DNA from: RGIG9379 sp031553005
GTDB lineage: Bacteria; Bacteroidota; Bacteroidia; Bacteroidales; Paludibacteraceae
Reading direction: 5' to 3'
DNA: 64,000 nucleotides
NCBI GenBank assembly: GCA_031553005.1
Contig: JAVBMA010000014.1
Span: forward strand, 23,701-87,700
Part shown: positions 7,909-16,991 of the stretch, in pieces
Numbering within the stretch: the first letter of the stretch is position 1
How the letters are laid out: each line of letters opens with the position of its first letter
The notes under the pieces: model-generated
What the model saw: only the letters and a program-made list of their open reading frames with translations
Database searches by the model: none
Told to the model about the DNA's origin: nothing
Position numbers and translations under genes: made by a program

Positions 7909-9873
7909 ATGATTTCTGTTGACAAACTTTCTGTCGAATTTGGAGGATTTACCCTTTTTAATGATATATCTTTTGTTGTCAATCAACGCGATAAAATAGC
8001 CTTGGTTGGGAAAAACGGTGCAGGCAAATCCACTATGTTGAAAATATTTGCCGGATTGCAGTCTCCCACTAAAGGTAATATCGCTTTTCCGAAGGAAATA
8101 ACCATCGGTTATCTTCCGCAACATATGATTCATAGCGACGGAGTTACCGTCCTGCAAGAGGCCGAAAAAGCGTTTGCACACATCTTTTCACTTCAGGAGA
8201 AAATAAACCAAATGAGTGATGAACTGTCAGAACGTACGGACTACGAATCTGAAAGTTATCATACCCTGATTGAAAGACTGACCCATACAAATGAGCAACT
8301 TGATATGCTTGGAGTCAATAATTTTAAAGGGGAAATTGAAAAAACATTATTAGGGTTAGGATTTTTACGGAGTGATTTTGAAAGACAGACAAGCGAATTC
8401 AGCGGCGGTTGGCGCATGCGCATCGAATTGGCAAAATTGTTGCTTCAACGTCCCGATGTGCTCCTGCTCGATGAGCCTACCAACCACCTGGATATTGAAT
8501 CAATCCAATGGTTGGAAAATTTTCTGATTTCACATGGAAATGCCGTTATCCTCGTATCCCACGACAGGGCTTTCATTGATGCAGTTACCAATCGGACGAT
8601 AGAGATTTCGTTAGGAAAAATTTATGATTACAAGGTTTCCTATTCCCAATATGTTATTTTGAGAAAAGAGAGGCGCGAGCAGCAAATGCGCGCTTTTGAA
8701 AATCAACAAAAACAGATTCAGGATACGGAAGATTTCATAGAACGGTTCCGTTATAAAGCAACCAAAGCAATTCAGGTACAATCGCGCATCAAACAACTGG
8801 ACAAGATAGAACGGATAGAAGTAGATGACGAGGATAATTCTTCGCTGCACCTGAAGTTCCCTCCTGCTCCACATTCCGGAAGCATTACCGTTGATATTGA
8901 ACACTTAACAAAAAAATACGGAGAAAAAGTAATTCTCGATAATATCGACCTGACCATTAACCGGGGAGAAAAAGTCGCTTTTGTCGGAAAAAACGGGGAA
9001 GGAAAATACACGCTCATAAAATGTATTATGGAGCAAGTGGAGTATTCCGGCAAATTAAAATTGGGACATCTGGTAAAAATAGGTTATTTTGCTCAAAACC
9101 AAGCCTCTTTATTAAACGAGAACATGACGGTTTTTGAAACAATCGACCATGTTGCAACAGGAGATATACGTACAAAAATACGCGACATCCTCGGTGCATT
9201 TATGTTTGGCGGCGAAGCTTCAGACAAAAAAGTGAAAGTTCTTTCGGGAGGAGAAAGGACGCGCCTTGCCATGATACGGTTGCTTCTCGAACCTGTCAAT
9301 TTCCTTGTACTTGATGAGCCTACCAATCACCTCGACCTGCGTTCGAAGGATGTCCTGAAAGAAGCTATCAAGGCATTTAACGGTACGGTTATTGTTGTGT
9401 CGCACGACCGCGAGTTTCTGGACGGACTAGTAGAAAAAACATACGAATTTGCCAATCATAAGGTAGTTGAACACATCGGCGGAATATACGACTTTCTTAA
9501 GACTAAAAAGATTGAATCCCTTCGCGAATTGGAGACGGCAAGCGTAAACCGGAAAATCGAAAACAACGCAGTCAACGAAAATCCGGCATCCGAGAATAAG
9601 CTTTCTTACGAAGCACGAAAAGAAATTGCCAAAAAGATAAAGAAAGCCGAAAGAAATGTCGAAGCGGCAGAAAATGCAATCCAGCAAATAGAAGCCCGCC
9701 TTGCCGAGATAGAAAAGCAACTGGAAAACCCGCAAGAAGCCGGCAACGATATTTTATATAACGAATACAAAAAGAAACAACACGAATTAGAACAAAAAAT
9801 GTACGAATGGGAAATCATGTCCGAAGAATTAGAAGAAATCAAAAAGACATCCCCCAATAATCCCGAACAATAA
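7909..9873 (+). CDS. ABC-F family ATP-binding cassette protein
   Basis: ABC-F proteins bind the ribosomal E site and modulate translation; some protect against antibiotics. They have two fused nucleotide-binding domains and no membrane segments. I prefer ATG at 7909 (MISVDKLSVEFGG, 654 residues) over a GTG at 7846. NBD1 has Walker A GKNGAGKST near residue 34, signature FSGGWRMR, and LLLDEPTNHLDIE. The linker is charged, with ERFRYKATKA characteristic of the family. NBD2 has signature LSGGERTRL and LVLDEPTNHLDLR. Its Walker A reads GKNGEGKYT (residues 360-368), with Tyr replacing the Ser/Thr that coordinates magnesium. A C-terminal coiled coil occupies about 580-650, as in Uup/YheS-like members. 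A housekeeping translation factor is more likely than a resistance determinant, but this is not decided by sequence alone. Confidence 0.9.
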   Translation: MISVDKLSVEFGGFTLFNDISFVVNQRDKIALVGKNGAGKSTMLKIFAGLQSPTKGNIAFPKEITIGYLPQHMIHSDGVTVLQEAEKAFAHIFSLQEKINQMSDELSERTDYESESYHTLIERLTHTNEQLDMLGVNNFKGEIEKTLLGLGFLRSDFERQTSEFSGGWRMRIELAKLLLQRPDVLLLDEPTNHLDIESIQWLENFLISHGNAVILVSHDRAFIDAVTNRTIEISLGKIYDYKVSYSQYVILRKERREQQMRAFENQQKQIQDTEDFIERFRYKATKAIQVQSRIKQLDKIERIEVDDEDNSSLHLKFPPAPHSGSITVDIEHLTKKYGEKVILDNIDLTINRGEKVAFVGKNGEGKYTLIKCIMEQVEYSGKLKLGHLVKIGYFAQNQASLLNENMTVFETIDHVATGDIRTKIRDILGAFMFGGEASDKKVKVLSGGERTRLAMIRLLLEPVNFLVLDEPTNHLDLRSKDVLKEAIKAFNGTVIVVSHDREFLDGLVEKTYEFANHKVVEHIGGIYDFLKTKKIESLRELETASVNRKIENNAVNENPASENKLSYEARKEIAKKIKKAERNVEAAENAIQQIEARLAEIEKQLENPQEAGNDILYNEYKKKQHELEQKMYEWEIMSEELEEIKKTSPNNPEQ

Positions 9874-9885
9874 AAATTATGCCTT

Positions 9886-9911
9886 GTAGAGACAGGGCAT
9901 GCCCCGTCTTC
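9886..9911. repeat. GTAGAGACG-type palindrome, copy 2
   Basis: GTAGAGACAGGGCATGCC followed by CCGTCTTC is a palindrome around GGGCATGCCC, between the ABC-F gene and rlmB. It shares the GTAGAGAC arm and central GCATGC with the copy at 7760-7787, whereas the stem bases between them differ. Confidence 0.6.
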
Positions 9912-9925
9912 AAAAAATTTAGTTT

Positions 9926-10663
9926 ATGAAAGAAAATGAAATGATATTCGGCATCCGTGCCATTATAGAAGCAATACAAGCCGACAAAGAGATTGATAAA
10001 ATCATTATCAAAAACGACATGCAAAGCGAACCAGCCAAAGAACTGTTCGCTGCATTGAAAAACAAACCGCACATTCAGGTACAGCGCGTACCGATGGAGC
10101 GAATCAACCGTTATACGCGCAAAAACCATCAGGGTGCAATCGCATTTATCAGCCAGGCAACTTACCAACGGATTGACGACATTGTGCCGTTTTTATTTGA
10201 AAACGGTAAAAATCCGTTCCTTGTCATATTGGACGGTATCACCGATGTCCGTAACTTCGGAGCTATTGCCCGCACTTGCGAATGCGCGGGTGTCGATGCA
10301 ATTATTATTCCAGTAAAAGGCGGCGCATCCGTCAATGCCGATGCAATCAAAACTTCGGCTGGAGCCCTGCACACAATCCCCGTATGCAAGGAAAACAACC
10401 TGACGGATGTAGTCAAATATTTGAAAAATTGCGGAATCCATGTAATTGCCGCCAGCGAAAAATCTTCAAGCAATTATACATACGCAAACTTTTCCGATCC
10501 GGTAGCTATTGTGATGGGAGCCGAAGATACAGGTGTTTCAGCAGATATCCTACGGCTTTGCGACGAGATGGTAAGGATTCCTATCAAGGGAAAAATTTCG
10601 TCACTCAACGTATCTGTTGCTGCCGGAGTACTTATTTATGAAACCGTAAGACAAAGAGGATAA
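9926..10663 (+). CDS. rlmB: TrmH-family 23S rRNA 2'-O-methyltransferase (RlmB-like)
   Basis: Members transfer a methyl group from SAM to a ribose 2'-OH; RlmB modifies G2251 in the 23S rRNA P-loop. The 245-residue protein has the N-terminal substrate-binding domain (MIFGIRAIIEAIQADKEIDK, residues ~6-75). A SPOUT domain follows, with motif 1 LDGITDVRNFGAIARTCE, motif 2 VMGAEDTGVS and motif 3 IPIKGKISSLNVSVAAGVLI, which form the trefoil-knot SAM site. Length and motif order match RlmB rather than shorter TrmL. The ATG start at 9926 directly follows a palindromic repeat. Which rRNA or tRNA position it modifies is inferred from family only. Confidence 0.9.
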   Translation: MKENEMIFGIRAIIEAIQADKEIDKIIIKNDMQSEPAKELFAALKNKPHIQVQRVPMERINRYTRKNHQGAIAFISQATYQRIDDIVPFLFENGKNPFLVILDGITDVRNFGAIARTCECAGVDAIIIPVKGGASVNADAIKTSAGALHTIPVCKENNLTDVVKYLKNCGIHVIAASEKSSSNYTYANFSDPVAIVMGAEDTGVSADILRLCDEMVRIPIKGKISSLNVSVAAGVLIYETVRQRG

Positions 10664-10733
10664 TCATATGCGAATGGGCTTTCTCAAAAGAACGCAATTT
10701 TTCACAGATAATAGATGAATATAAGTTTTATAT

Positions 10734-10951
10734 CAATGTCGTTTAGTTAAGCCCTGAAAGGGCGACATATACCAGCGTAGGACAACGTCCTACGATTTGA
10801 AAAATAAATCAACAACGCCCTGAAAGGGCAATATTAACAATTTGCACCTTGATGTTGCCCTTTCAGGGCGTTGTTGATACCGTTACCAATACACAGGACG
10901 TTGCCCTGTGCTGGGATATTAAAGGCTTTCAGCCTTAACTAAACGACATTG
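10734..10951. repeat. Large nested palindrome built of GCCCTTTCAGGGC-type hairpins
   Basis: This fills most of the 435-bp gap between rlmB and the pseudouridine synthase; no gene is visible there. Outer arms of 18 bp, CAATGTCGTTTAGTTAAG (10734-10751) and its exact complement (10934-10951), enclose a second perfect pair of 24 bp at 10808-10831 and 10855-10878. That inner pair is built around GCCCTGAAAGGGC and GCCCTTTCAGGGC. Other inner hairpins are TAGGACAACGTCCTA (about 10778-10792) and CAGGACGTTGCCCTG followed by GCTGGGATAT and AAGGCTTTCAGCCTT. Confidence 0.8.
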
Positions 10952-11098
10952 GGTTTTATATATTAAATATAAAATCTGTGTAAATCCGCGTTATCTGCGT
11001 TCAAAAGAATTTTTAGACAGCTCCATTCTTGTTTTTTATCCGAACTTATAACAATATTCTATTTTTTGATTTTCAACTCTCTTCTCAATATATGTTTT

Positions 11099-11782
11099 AT
11101 GGAAGTACTTTACGAAGATAACCATCTGATCATTGTTAACAAAACAACTGCCGAAATCGTACAGGCAGACAAAACCGGAGATACTCCCCTATCCGACACT
11201 ATCAAGCAATACTTGAAAGAGAAGTATGCCAAGCCGGGAAATGTCTTTTTGGGGGTTGTCCACCGGATTGACAGGCCTGTGAGCGGAGTGGTGGTTTTTG
11301 CGAAAACATCCAAAGCATTGACCCGGATGAATGAGATGTTCCGTACACACGACCTGAAAAAGAAATATTGGGCGATTGTGAAAGAAACTCCTCCACAACC
11401 GGAAATGAGGTTGACTCATTACCTGATACGGAACGAAAAACAAAACAAATCATACGCTTACGATCAACGGACGGAAAATGCAAAAGAATCGGTTCTCTCA
11501 TTTAAACTGATTGCCCGGTCGGATAATTATAATTTGCTGGAGGTTGACCTCGAGACAGGAAGACATCACCAAATCCGTTGCCAACTTGCAAAGATAGGTT
11601 GTCCTATCAAAGGAGACATTAAATATGGCTTTGCACGTACAAACAAAGACGGCGGAATAAGCCTTCATGCCCGTAGCATCGAGTTTATCCATCCGGTTTC
11701 GATGCTTCCAATCAATATCGTCGCTCCGGTTCCGGAGGATACGCTTTGGAAAGAGTTTGAGAAGATGAAAAGTGAAAGGTAA
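11099..11782 (+). CDS. RluA-family pseudouridine synthase
   Basis: This enzyme isomerises uridine to pseudouridine in rRNA or tRNA. From ATG at 11099 (MEVLYEDNHLIIVNK) it is 227 residues; an upstream in-frame start at 11066 would add a hydrophobic stretch not typical of the family. The catalytic motif HRIDRPVSGVVVF has Asp near residue 57 and matches the HRLDxxTSG box. The C-terminal half carries LETGRHHQIRCQLA, the conserved motif III. No N-terminal S4 domain is present, so it is a short RluA-type protein resembling those annotated as RluA/TruC-like. The target position cannot be read from the sequence. Confidence 0.88.
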   Translation: MEVLYEDNHLIIVNKTTAEIVQADKTGDTPLSDTIKQYLKEKYAKPGNVFLGVVHRIDRPVSGVVVFAKTSKALTRMNEMFRTHDLKKKYWAIVKETPPQPEMRLTHYLIRNEKQNKSYAYDQRTENAKESVLSFKLIARSDNYNLLEVDLETGRHHQIRCQLAKIGCPIKGDIKYGFARTNKDGGISLHARSIEFIHPVSMLPINIVAPVPEDTLWKEFEKMKSER

Positions 11783-12005
11783 AAAATGAAAGTTTTTTCG
11801 GAGTTTCATTTTTAGTGACGCTTTGAATAGTTTTTTTATTTGATAAAACTCAATTAATCTTAGAAAATATTCTATGTTTTCAATGTTTTTTTCAATACTT
11901 TTATCCCATTAAATAATTGATAAGATTTAATGATATGCTTTTGGGTGTTTATCATCTCATTAATAGACTGGCAACTTGTAACTAATAACTTGTAACTATT
12001 TAAAT

Positions 12006-12305
12006 ATGGACTTTATAGAAACATATAATTTATCAGGTGTAATAATCGGGCTTGCAACTTTCCTTATTATCGGACTTTTTCATCCGTTGGTAATTAAAGG
12101 AGAATATTATTTCGGGGTCAAATGCTGGTGGGTATTTCTAATACTGGGGATTATCGGTGTGGTAGCCGCAATTCTCATTCACAACATAATACTATCTTCA
12201 CTTGCCGGAGTAATCGCATTCTCTTCTTTTTGGAGCATCGGCGAACTCTTCGAACAGCGCAAACGTGTAGAAAAAGGCTGGTTCCCAAAAAAAGGTGAAA
12301 AGTGA
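12006..12305 (+). CDS. DUF4491 family small membrane protein
   Basis: This is a 99-residue integral membrane protein with three hydrophobic segments: GVIIGLATFLIIGLF, CWWVFLILGIIGVVAAILI and LSSLAGVIAFSSFW. The basic C-terminus ends EQRKRVEKGWFPKKGEK. The phrases GLFHPLVIKGEYYFG and GELFEQRKRVEKGWFPK match what I recall of the Bacteroidales family DUF4491, whose function is unknown. It starts with ATG at 12006 and stands alone on the plus strand. It converges on the helicase gene, and its stop codon lies inside the shared hairpin at 12304-12349. Confidence 0.85.
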   Translation: MDFIETYNLSGVIIGLATFLIIGLFHPLVIKGEYYFGVKCWWVFLILGIIGVVAAILIHNIILSSLAGVIAFSSFWSIGELFEQRKRVEKGWFPKKGEK

Positions 12306-12349
12306 AAATTGAAAGGTGAAAGTTTTTTCGCTTTCACCTTTCAATTTTC
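12304..12349. terminator. Symmetric 19-bp hairpin spanning both stop codons
   Basis: GAAAATTGAAAGGTGAAAG (12304-12322) pairs perfectly with CTTTCACCTTTCAATTTTC (12331-12349) across the loop TTTTTTCG. The TGA of DUF4491 (12303-12305) and the TGA of the convergent helicase (12348-12350) sit at mirror-image ends of the arms. It is likely a bidirectional termination or mRNA 3'-end structure. Its arms are the GAAAGGTGAAAG word found in many spacers of this window. Confidence 0.75.
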
Positions 12350-14348
12350 AACTCTCCAACCCTCTCGCAATATTCCAATGTACCATCGCTTTTTCAGGGT
12401 TCCCCATGCGCGAATAGACATCTCCGAGAAGTTCATGTGTCATCCGGTGCTTCTTTTTAAGGGAAGCGGCCTTGAGAAGGTCCGTAAGGGCTCCGTCCAG
12501 ATTATTTATTTCCAAGCGGTTTTTTCCACGGTTGTATACCGCTTTAAACAGGTTCGGACTCAATTCAACGGCACGTTGAAAACATTTTTCGGCTTCGTCA
12601 TAATCGGCGATATCATACAGGGTAATTCCTTTCCGGATCAACGCTTCTACATTCTTCGGATCGAGCAATAGCGCTTTTTCAAAATTGGCAAGCGCACCGC
12701 GCGTATCTTTTAATTTGGTTATGCACTCGTTTCCCATCAAATAGAACTCGTGAGAAAGTTCCCTGTACTTTTGAGATTTATCATCCAATTGCTCTTTCAA
12801 TCTTTTATTTTCTTTTTCCAAGCGTGAAATAGCTCCTAACTCACGGCGTATAAACCGTTTGACCAGTGGCTTTTCTATATCATAACGCGCATGAATGGCT
12901 TGAAAAAAAGAGTCCAGCGTCTTTTCAAAATCACGGTTACGAAATTGCCGAAGCGTCTCAGCGTATAATATATCCGCCTGAGCATGTTTCATCGCTTTCT
13001 CAATCAATATCCGGTTATTACACTGTTTTGAAAATTCAACAATTTCCTTTTTCACAAAGACATCTGACTGATTTATTGGTCTTTTCAATATCAGTCCATC
13101 AAGTGAACGGCAACGGCTCAGTGCAACGTATGTCTGCCCTCCGGCAAAAACGCCGCCGCTCAGGTCTACTACCACTTTATCAAATGTCAGCCCCTGGCTT
13201 TTGTGTATGGTGATAGCCCAAGCCAACCGGATCGGGTATTGAATAAAGGAACCTAATATCTCTTCTTCTATTTTTTTCTCCTTTTCATTATAAAAATAAC
13301 GGATATTATTCCAAACATTGCGTTCAAGCAAATGCTCCGATCCGTCTTCCAACAATACGATAATCTGGTTATCATCCGTTATCTCGGAGATAATCCCGAT
13401 TGTGCCGTTGTACCAACGTTTTTCCGGATCATTTTTCAGGAATATTACCTGGGCATTTTCTTTCAGTTCCAACTCCTTCTGGGTTGGTAGTCCCGACTCC
13501 GGAAATTCTCCCTGAATCTCTCCCCTGAACAAGCAACTCTCTCCGGGCAACTCTTTCAGGCTGCTGTCGTTGATATGATCCACAACATCCCTTTTGGTCG
13601 CTACGGTGATGATAAAATCTTTTTTATCGGGCGTATATCCGGGAATACAACGGTTGTTAAGAACGGACAAACCGGAATGTGATATCTGATTGATACGGAT
13701 ATTGTCAAGCAAGCGGATAAACGAATCGTCCGTCTGCCGGTATACCTTCTGCAACTCAATTGTTATAAGGGAAATTTGATTGAAAACATTAGCCGAAAAG
13801 AAGTAAGCATTAGGGTAAAACCGGGAGAGGATATGTTTCTGGTCGGAAGACACAACGGGTTCCAACTGGTACATATCTCCGACAAAAAGCATCTGCTTTC
13901 CTCCAAACGGAACCCGCATATTGCGCGAATAGATACGCAACACTTTATCAATAAAATCGATCATATCGGCGCGAACCATTGATATCTCGTCTATAATGAT
14001 AAGTTCTGCCTTTTGGATCAGCTTTACGCGCTCTTTTGTATATTTGAGAAATTCAAAAATCCGGTTGTTTTGAAGGCTAAGGTCGGGATCGTCCGGAGTA
14101 ATGGGACGAAAAGGCATCTTAAAAAAAGAGTGAATAGTCACTCCTCCCGCATTTATTGCGGCAATACCGGTCGGCGCCAGCACAATGTGTTTTTTCCGGG
14201 TATTCTCGCATATATATTTCAAAAATGTAGATTTACCCGTACCGGCTTTTCCGGTAAGGAAAAGGGATTGACTGGTACATTGAATCAGTTGCAAGGCTTG
14301 CTGAAACTCTGCATTATCGGTATCAATATGAGAAAGGGATGTTTTCAA
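12348..14348 (-). CDS. Pif1/RecD-like helicase with C-terminal TPR repeats
   Basis: This is a probable ATP-dependent 5'-3' DNA helicase of superfamily 1B. The 666-residue protein has Walker A TGKAGTGKSTFLKYI near residue 34, motif Ia VLAPTGIAAINAGGVTIHSF, Walker B ELIIIDEISMVRADM and motif III GGKQMLFVGDMYQLEPV. Its C-terminal helicase motif is AWAITIHKSQGLTFDKVVVD. After about residue 540, the sequence becomes TPR-like: ANFEKALLLDPKNVEALIRK, then DYDEAEKCFQRAVELSPNLF, then a third unit. TPR fusions are familiar in Bacteroidetes Pif1-like proteins. The only plausible start is TTG at 14348: the frame has a stop shortly upstream and no ATG before Walker A. It follows the zinc-ribbon gene by 34 bp on the same strand. 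Confidence 0.88.
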   Translation of the reverse strand: MKTSLSHIDTDNAEFQQALQLIQCTSQSLFLTGKAGTGKSTFLKYICENTRKKHIVLAPTGIAAINAGGVTIHSFFKMPFRPITPDDPDLSLQNNRIFEFLKYTKERVKLIQKAELIIIDEISMVRADMIDFIDKVLRIYSRNMRVPFGGKQMLFVGDMYQLEPVVSSDQKHILSRFYPNAYFFSANVFNQISLITIELQKVYRQTDDSFIRLLDNIRINQISHSGLSVLNNRCIPGYTPDKKDFIITVATKRDVVDHINDSSLKELPGESCLFRGEIQGEFPESGLPTQKELELKENAQVIFLKNDPEKRWYNGTIGIISEITDDNQIIVLLEDGSEHLLERNVWNNIRYFYNEKEKKIEEEILGSFIQYPIRLAWAITIHKSQGLTFDKVVVDLSGGVFAGGQTYVALSRCRSLDGLILKRPINQSDVFVKKEIVEFSKQCNNRILIEKAMKHAQADILYAETLRQFRNRDFEKTLDSFFQAIHARYDIEKPLVKRFIRRELGAISRLEKENKRLKEQLDDKSQKYRELSHEFYLMGNECITKLKDTRGALANFEKALLLDPKNVEALIRKGITLYDIADYDEAEKCFQRAVELSPNLFKAVYNRGKNRLEINNLDGALTDLLKAASLKKKHRMTHELLGDVYSRMGNPEKAMVHWNIARGLES

Positions 14349-14382
14349 TTTTCCGGATATGGTTTACTGCAAATGGAAACAA

Positions 14383-14637
14383 TTATTTCCAACGCTCCAA
14401 ACGTTTCATATTAAGAGTAAATAGCCATGAGGTAAATTTGGAATATCCGGAGTCCTGCATCTGTTTTCTGCAAAAATCCCGAAACTCTTCTACTGTTCCG
14501 TTGAATGTAAACTCTCCGTCGCAGAAGCAATAGCTGCAATATTTTTCATTTACGGAGCCATCTTTGTTCGTGCCTCCTTTTTTAGGGTCTTTATCCATCG
14601 GCATTCCGCAACTTTGGCAAAATTTATTCTTTTTCAT
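14383..14637 (-). CDS. Putative zinc-ribbon protein
   Basis: This is an 84-residue cytoplasmic protein. An N-terminal CQSCGMPM and a second CSYCFCDGEF pair supply the cysteines of a zinc ribbon, separated by KDPKKGGTNKDGSVNEKY. The C-terminal half (TVEEFRDFCRKQM and MKRLERWK) is basic and helical. The pattern matches the putative zinc ribbon family PF12674, members of which I recall as unassigned in function. It starts with ATG at 14637 and is followed closely by the helicase gene, so the two may be co-transcribed. Confidence 0.8.
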   Translation of the reverse strand: MKKNKFCQSCGMPMDKDPKKGGTNKDGSVNEKYCSYCFCDGEFTFNGTVEEFRDFCRKQMQDSGYSKFTSWLFTLNMKRLERWK

Positions 14638-14817
14638 TGTGTATATTTTAGTTACAAGTTACTTCGCTTCGCAGTTACAAGTTACAAGGAAGCAAATTTA
14701 CAAGTTACAAGGAAGCAAATTTGTAAACTTGTCAATTCTTTCTTTCGCTAAAAACATAAAGCATTAGAAATTCGCATCTATAAATTAACTTTCACCTTTC
14801 CCTTTTTACCTTTCAAC

Positions 14818-16020
14818 TTATCTGAAAATTTCCTCTCTATCAATAATACTATCTTGTAAATCAAACACTTTGAATTTCAAGGTATCCATGCCGATATCAA
14901 TGCGTTGATAATAACGGCTATCTTTTGCATATTTTTGAATCTTATCATTCAATTTATGCTTGTATATTTTGGGTGCATTATGACTGATTATGTACAACGG
15001 TGTCGGCTCATCACCATCCGTTATGCGTGCATAGCCATGCTCATGCCCCTGTAAAACCAAGTCAACTTTGTTTTTCTTAATGACCGGGTTAAAGAGCATC
15101 CTGACAAATAAATTATTGAATTTTCCGCGTATAGAATAAACAGGATGATGAAGCACAACTATTTTCCAACGTGCATCGGATTCTTCCAATTCACGGCTAA
15201 GCCATTTTCGCTGTTTATACAGATTGATTATTCCGTTGTTGGAATCCAGCAGGAAAAATTGGGCTTCTTTATAGTTAAAAGTAAAAACGTGGTTGGCTTC
15301 TCCGGCGGCTTTATCCTGAAAATACGGGAAAACAAGTTCAAAACGTTTTTCCATATAGCCCGAAATGCCTTTGATATATTCATGATTGCCGGGAACTGCA
15401 ACGATAGGCATCTGCTGCGATATGGAATCGACACTTTTGAAGAATTGATTCCAATAACGGTCGTGAGGGCGTTCTATAAGATCGCCACCGAAAAGATAAA
15501 ATTGCACATCGGGGTTTTCCCGGCGGATATGCTGCATAATTTCCGGAAATACACCATTGACCGTATCTTGTACGTCGCCGATGTATATAAATGAAAATTC
15601 CTTACGGGTGCTATCGGGCATGGAGAAGTGAAAGAATCCACTTTTTACTTCCGGATGATTAATGCGGTATTGATAATCGGTATTCCACAAAAGGTTGTTC
15701 AATTCAGCCTGATAATAAACGGATTTTCCTCCGGTCGAAATAACCTCTTTTGACGTCGCTTCGATACGGAGCGTATCATCGTTCAAAATCAGTTCTACCC
15801 ATGCGGAACAGGGAATAGAGTCGTATTGCCAGCTAAGTATACGGGATTGCTCGCCATTATTACCGAAAGTCAATAGAACACGGGAAGGCGCCGGAAGCGC
15901 TTTATAAGAGGGTTCTACCGGATTATGAAACCATGCTCCCATCCTACTTTTTACCCAGAATCCTAATGCGATAATGACAACAAGCGTGATACTTAAAATA
16001 ATAATTCGTTTTCTGTTCAT
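14818..16020 (-). CDS. Membrane-anchored metallophosphoesterase (purple acid phosphatase-like)
   Basis: This 400-residue protein has an uncleaved-looking N-terminal membrane segment (RIIILSITLVVIIALGFWV). A beta-sandwich domain of about 100 residues resembles the N-terminal domain of purple acid phosphatases. The calcineurin-like phosphoesterase core follows, with motifs IGDVQD, FGGDLIE, VPGNHEY, VVLHHPVYS and LQGHEHGYAR providing the two-metal site. It probably hydrolyses a phosphoester outside the cytoplasmic membrane; the substrate is not evident. Its ATG overlaps the stop of the upstream GT90 gene as ATGA (16017-16020), so the two are translationally coupled and probably act in the same envelope pathway. 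Confidence 0.87.
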   Translation of the reverse strand: MNRKRIIILSITLVVIIALGFWVKSRMGAWFHNPVEPSYKALPAPSRVLLTFGNNGEQSRILSWQYDSIPCSAWVELILNDDTLRIEATSKEVISTGGKSVYYQAELNNLLWNTDYQYRINHPEVKSGFFHFSMPDSTRKEFSFIYIGDVQDTVNGVFPEIMQHIRRENPDVQFYLFGGDLIERPHDRYWNQFFKSVDSISQQMPIVAVPGNHEYIKGISGYMEKRFELVFPYFQDKAAGEANHVFTFNYKEAQFFLLDSNNGIINLYKQRKWLSRELEESDARWKIVVLHHPVYSIRGKFNNLFVRMLFNPVIKKNKVDLVLQGHEHGYARITDGDEPTPLYIISHNAPKIYKHKLNDKIQKYAKDSRYYQRIDIGMDTLKFKVFDLQDSIIDREEIFR

Positions 16021-16991
16021 AACTGGTCTGTTTGTTTGAAATATTTTTGCAGGACTAAGAGCGATATTAATTTTTCCCGTTTTTTGTCTTTAAACTGCTC
16101 AACATAACGTTGTGCATTTTTAATAATCTTACGGGCTTCCTGCGGATGTTGGATATAATAATTCAACCGTTCTTCGAGATCCGAAAAATCGGGTTTTATT
16201 TCAATATAGTGATAACCGGGTATCAAAGTGCCTTCCATAAACCATGTTTCGTGGCAGGGCTTAGGCATGACGGCAATAGAATTAGAGGACATGATCCACT
16301 TCAGGTTACTTGCCACATCAACTCCTTCGAGCGACATAATAAATTTATATTCCAAATGTTCGCACAAGGTTTTTTTCTCTGTTTTCCACTCTTGGGGAAC
16401 GTCTCCGCTCCTACTTATATCACCCAAATCGCAAAGCGGATTGTTGAAATACATCTCCATAAATTTTATGCGGTTGGGCTTACCCTCTACTTTTCCCCTG
16501 AAGATAACAGCATCGCGTTTCTTTTCGAAAGGTATTTTATCATTCAGAAAAATAAAATGCCTTATCTTATTCAATTTGAAAAGCACACCGTTTTGATTTT
16601 TTTCCGACAGAGGCCGGCTTTTGAGTATGGATGGCACAGAGGGCAACTGCGTAATATCTCCGGGAATATAATTACATTTCAATTGCTGGGGAAAATAACG
16701 GGTAAATTCGTAAGCATCAAAGAAATAGACGCTTCCCATTTCGGGCTTTCTAACTAACAATGCAGATAAAGGTTCTGTCTCAGGAGGGATAACCGTATGT
16801 TCGGTTAATTTGTTATAATAGTCTACTCTTTGCTTTATATATTCGTAGTCTTTACGTTTTTCGGCGTCGGAGAGCAACTTTTTTAATCTTTTATTGCAAC
16901 AATGGGCAGGAACTAAAAGCCGGAGTCCGTTTACCGCATAATATTTCCATTTCGGATTTTTCCCATTATTAAATAGATAAGAAAATTTCAT
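16017..16991 (-). CDS. GT90 (CAP10/LpsA-like) glycosyltransferase
   Basis: This is a 324-residue cytoplasmic-side glycosyltransferase of the CAP10/LpsA group, which adds xylose or glucose units to lipopolysaccharide or surface glycans. Family markers are RDAVIFRGKVEG, the EHLEYKFIMSLEGVDVASNL segment, and IMSSNSIAVMPKPCHETWF, which forms the nucleotide-sugar and acceptor site. EGTLIPGYHYIEIKPDFSDL follows. The N-terminus is basic and has no signal peptide. The gene starts at ATG 16991 and ends in a four-base overlap with the metallophosphoesterase. The sugar transferred is unknown; a lipooligosaccharide or capsule-modification role is inferred. Confidence 0.85.
   Translation of the reverse strand: MKFSYLFNNGKNPKWKYYAVNGLRLLVPAHCCNKRLKKLLSDAEKRKDYEYIKQRVDYYNKLTEHTVIPPETEPLSALLVRKPEMGSVYFFDAYEFTRYFPQQLKCNYIPGDITQLPSVPSILKSRPLSEKNQNGVLFKLNKIRHFIFLNDKIPFEKKRDAVIFRGKVEGKPNRIKFMEMYFNNPLCDLGDISRSGDVPQEWKTEKKTLCEHLEYKFIMSLEGVDVASNLKWIMSSNSIAVMPKPCHETWFMEGTLIPGYHYIEIKPDFSDLEERLNYYIQHPQEARKIIKNAQRYVEQFKDKKREKLISLLVLQKYFKQTDQL

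Noticed and set aside
10734..10951. CRISPR array
   Set aside because: The repeats are palindromic modules with irregular spacing and mixed orientation; no spacers of uniform length and no cas genes.
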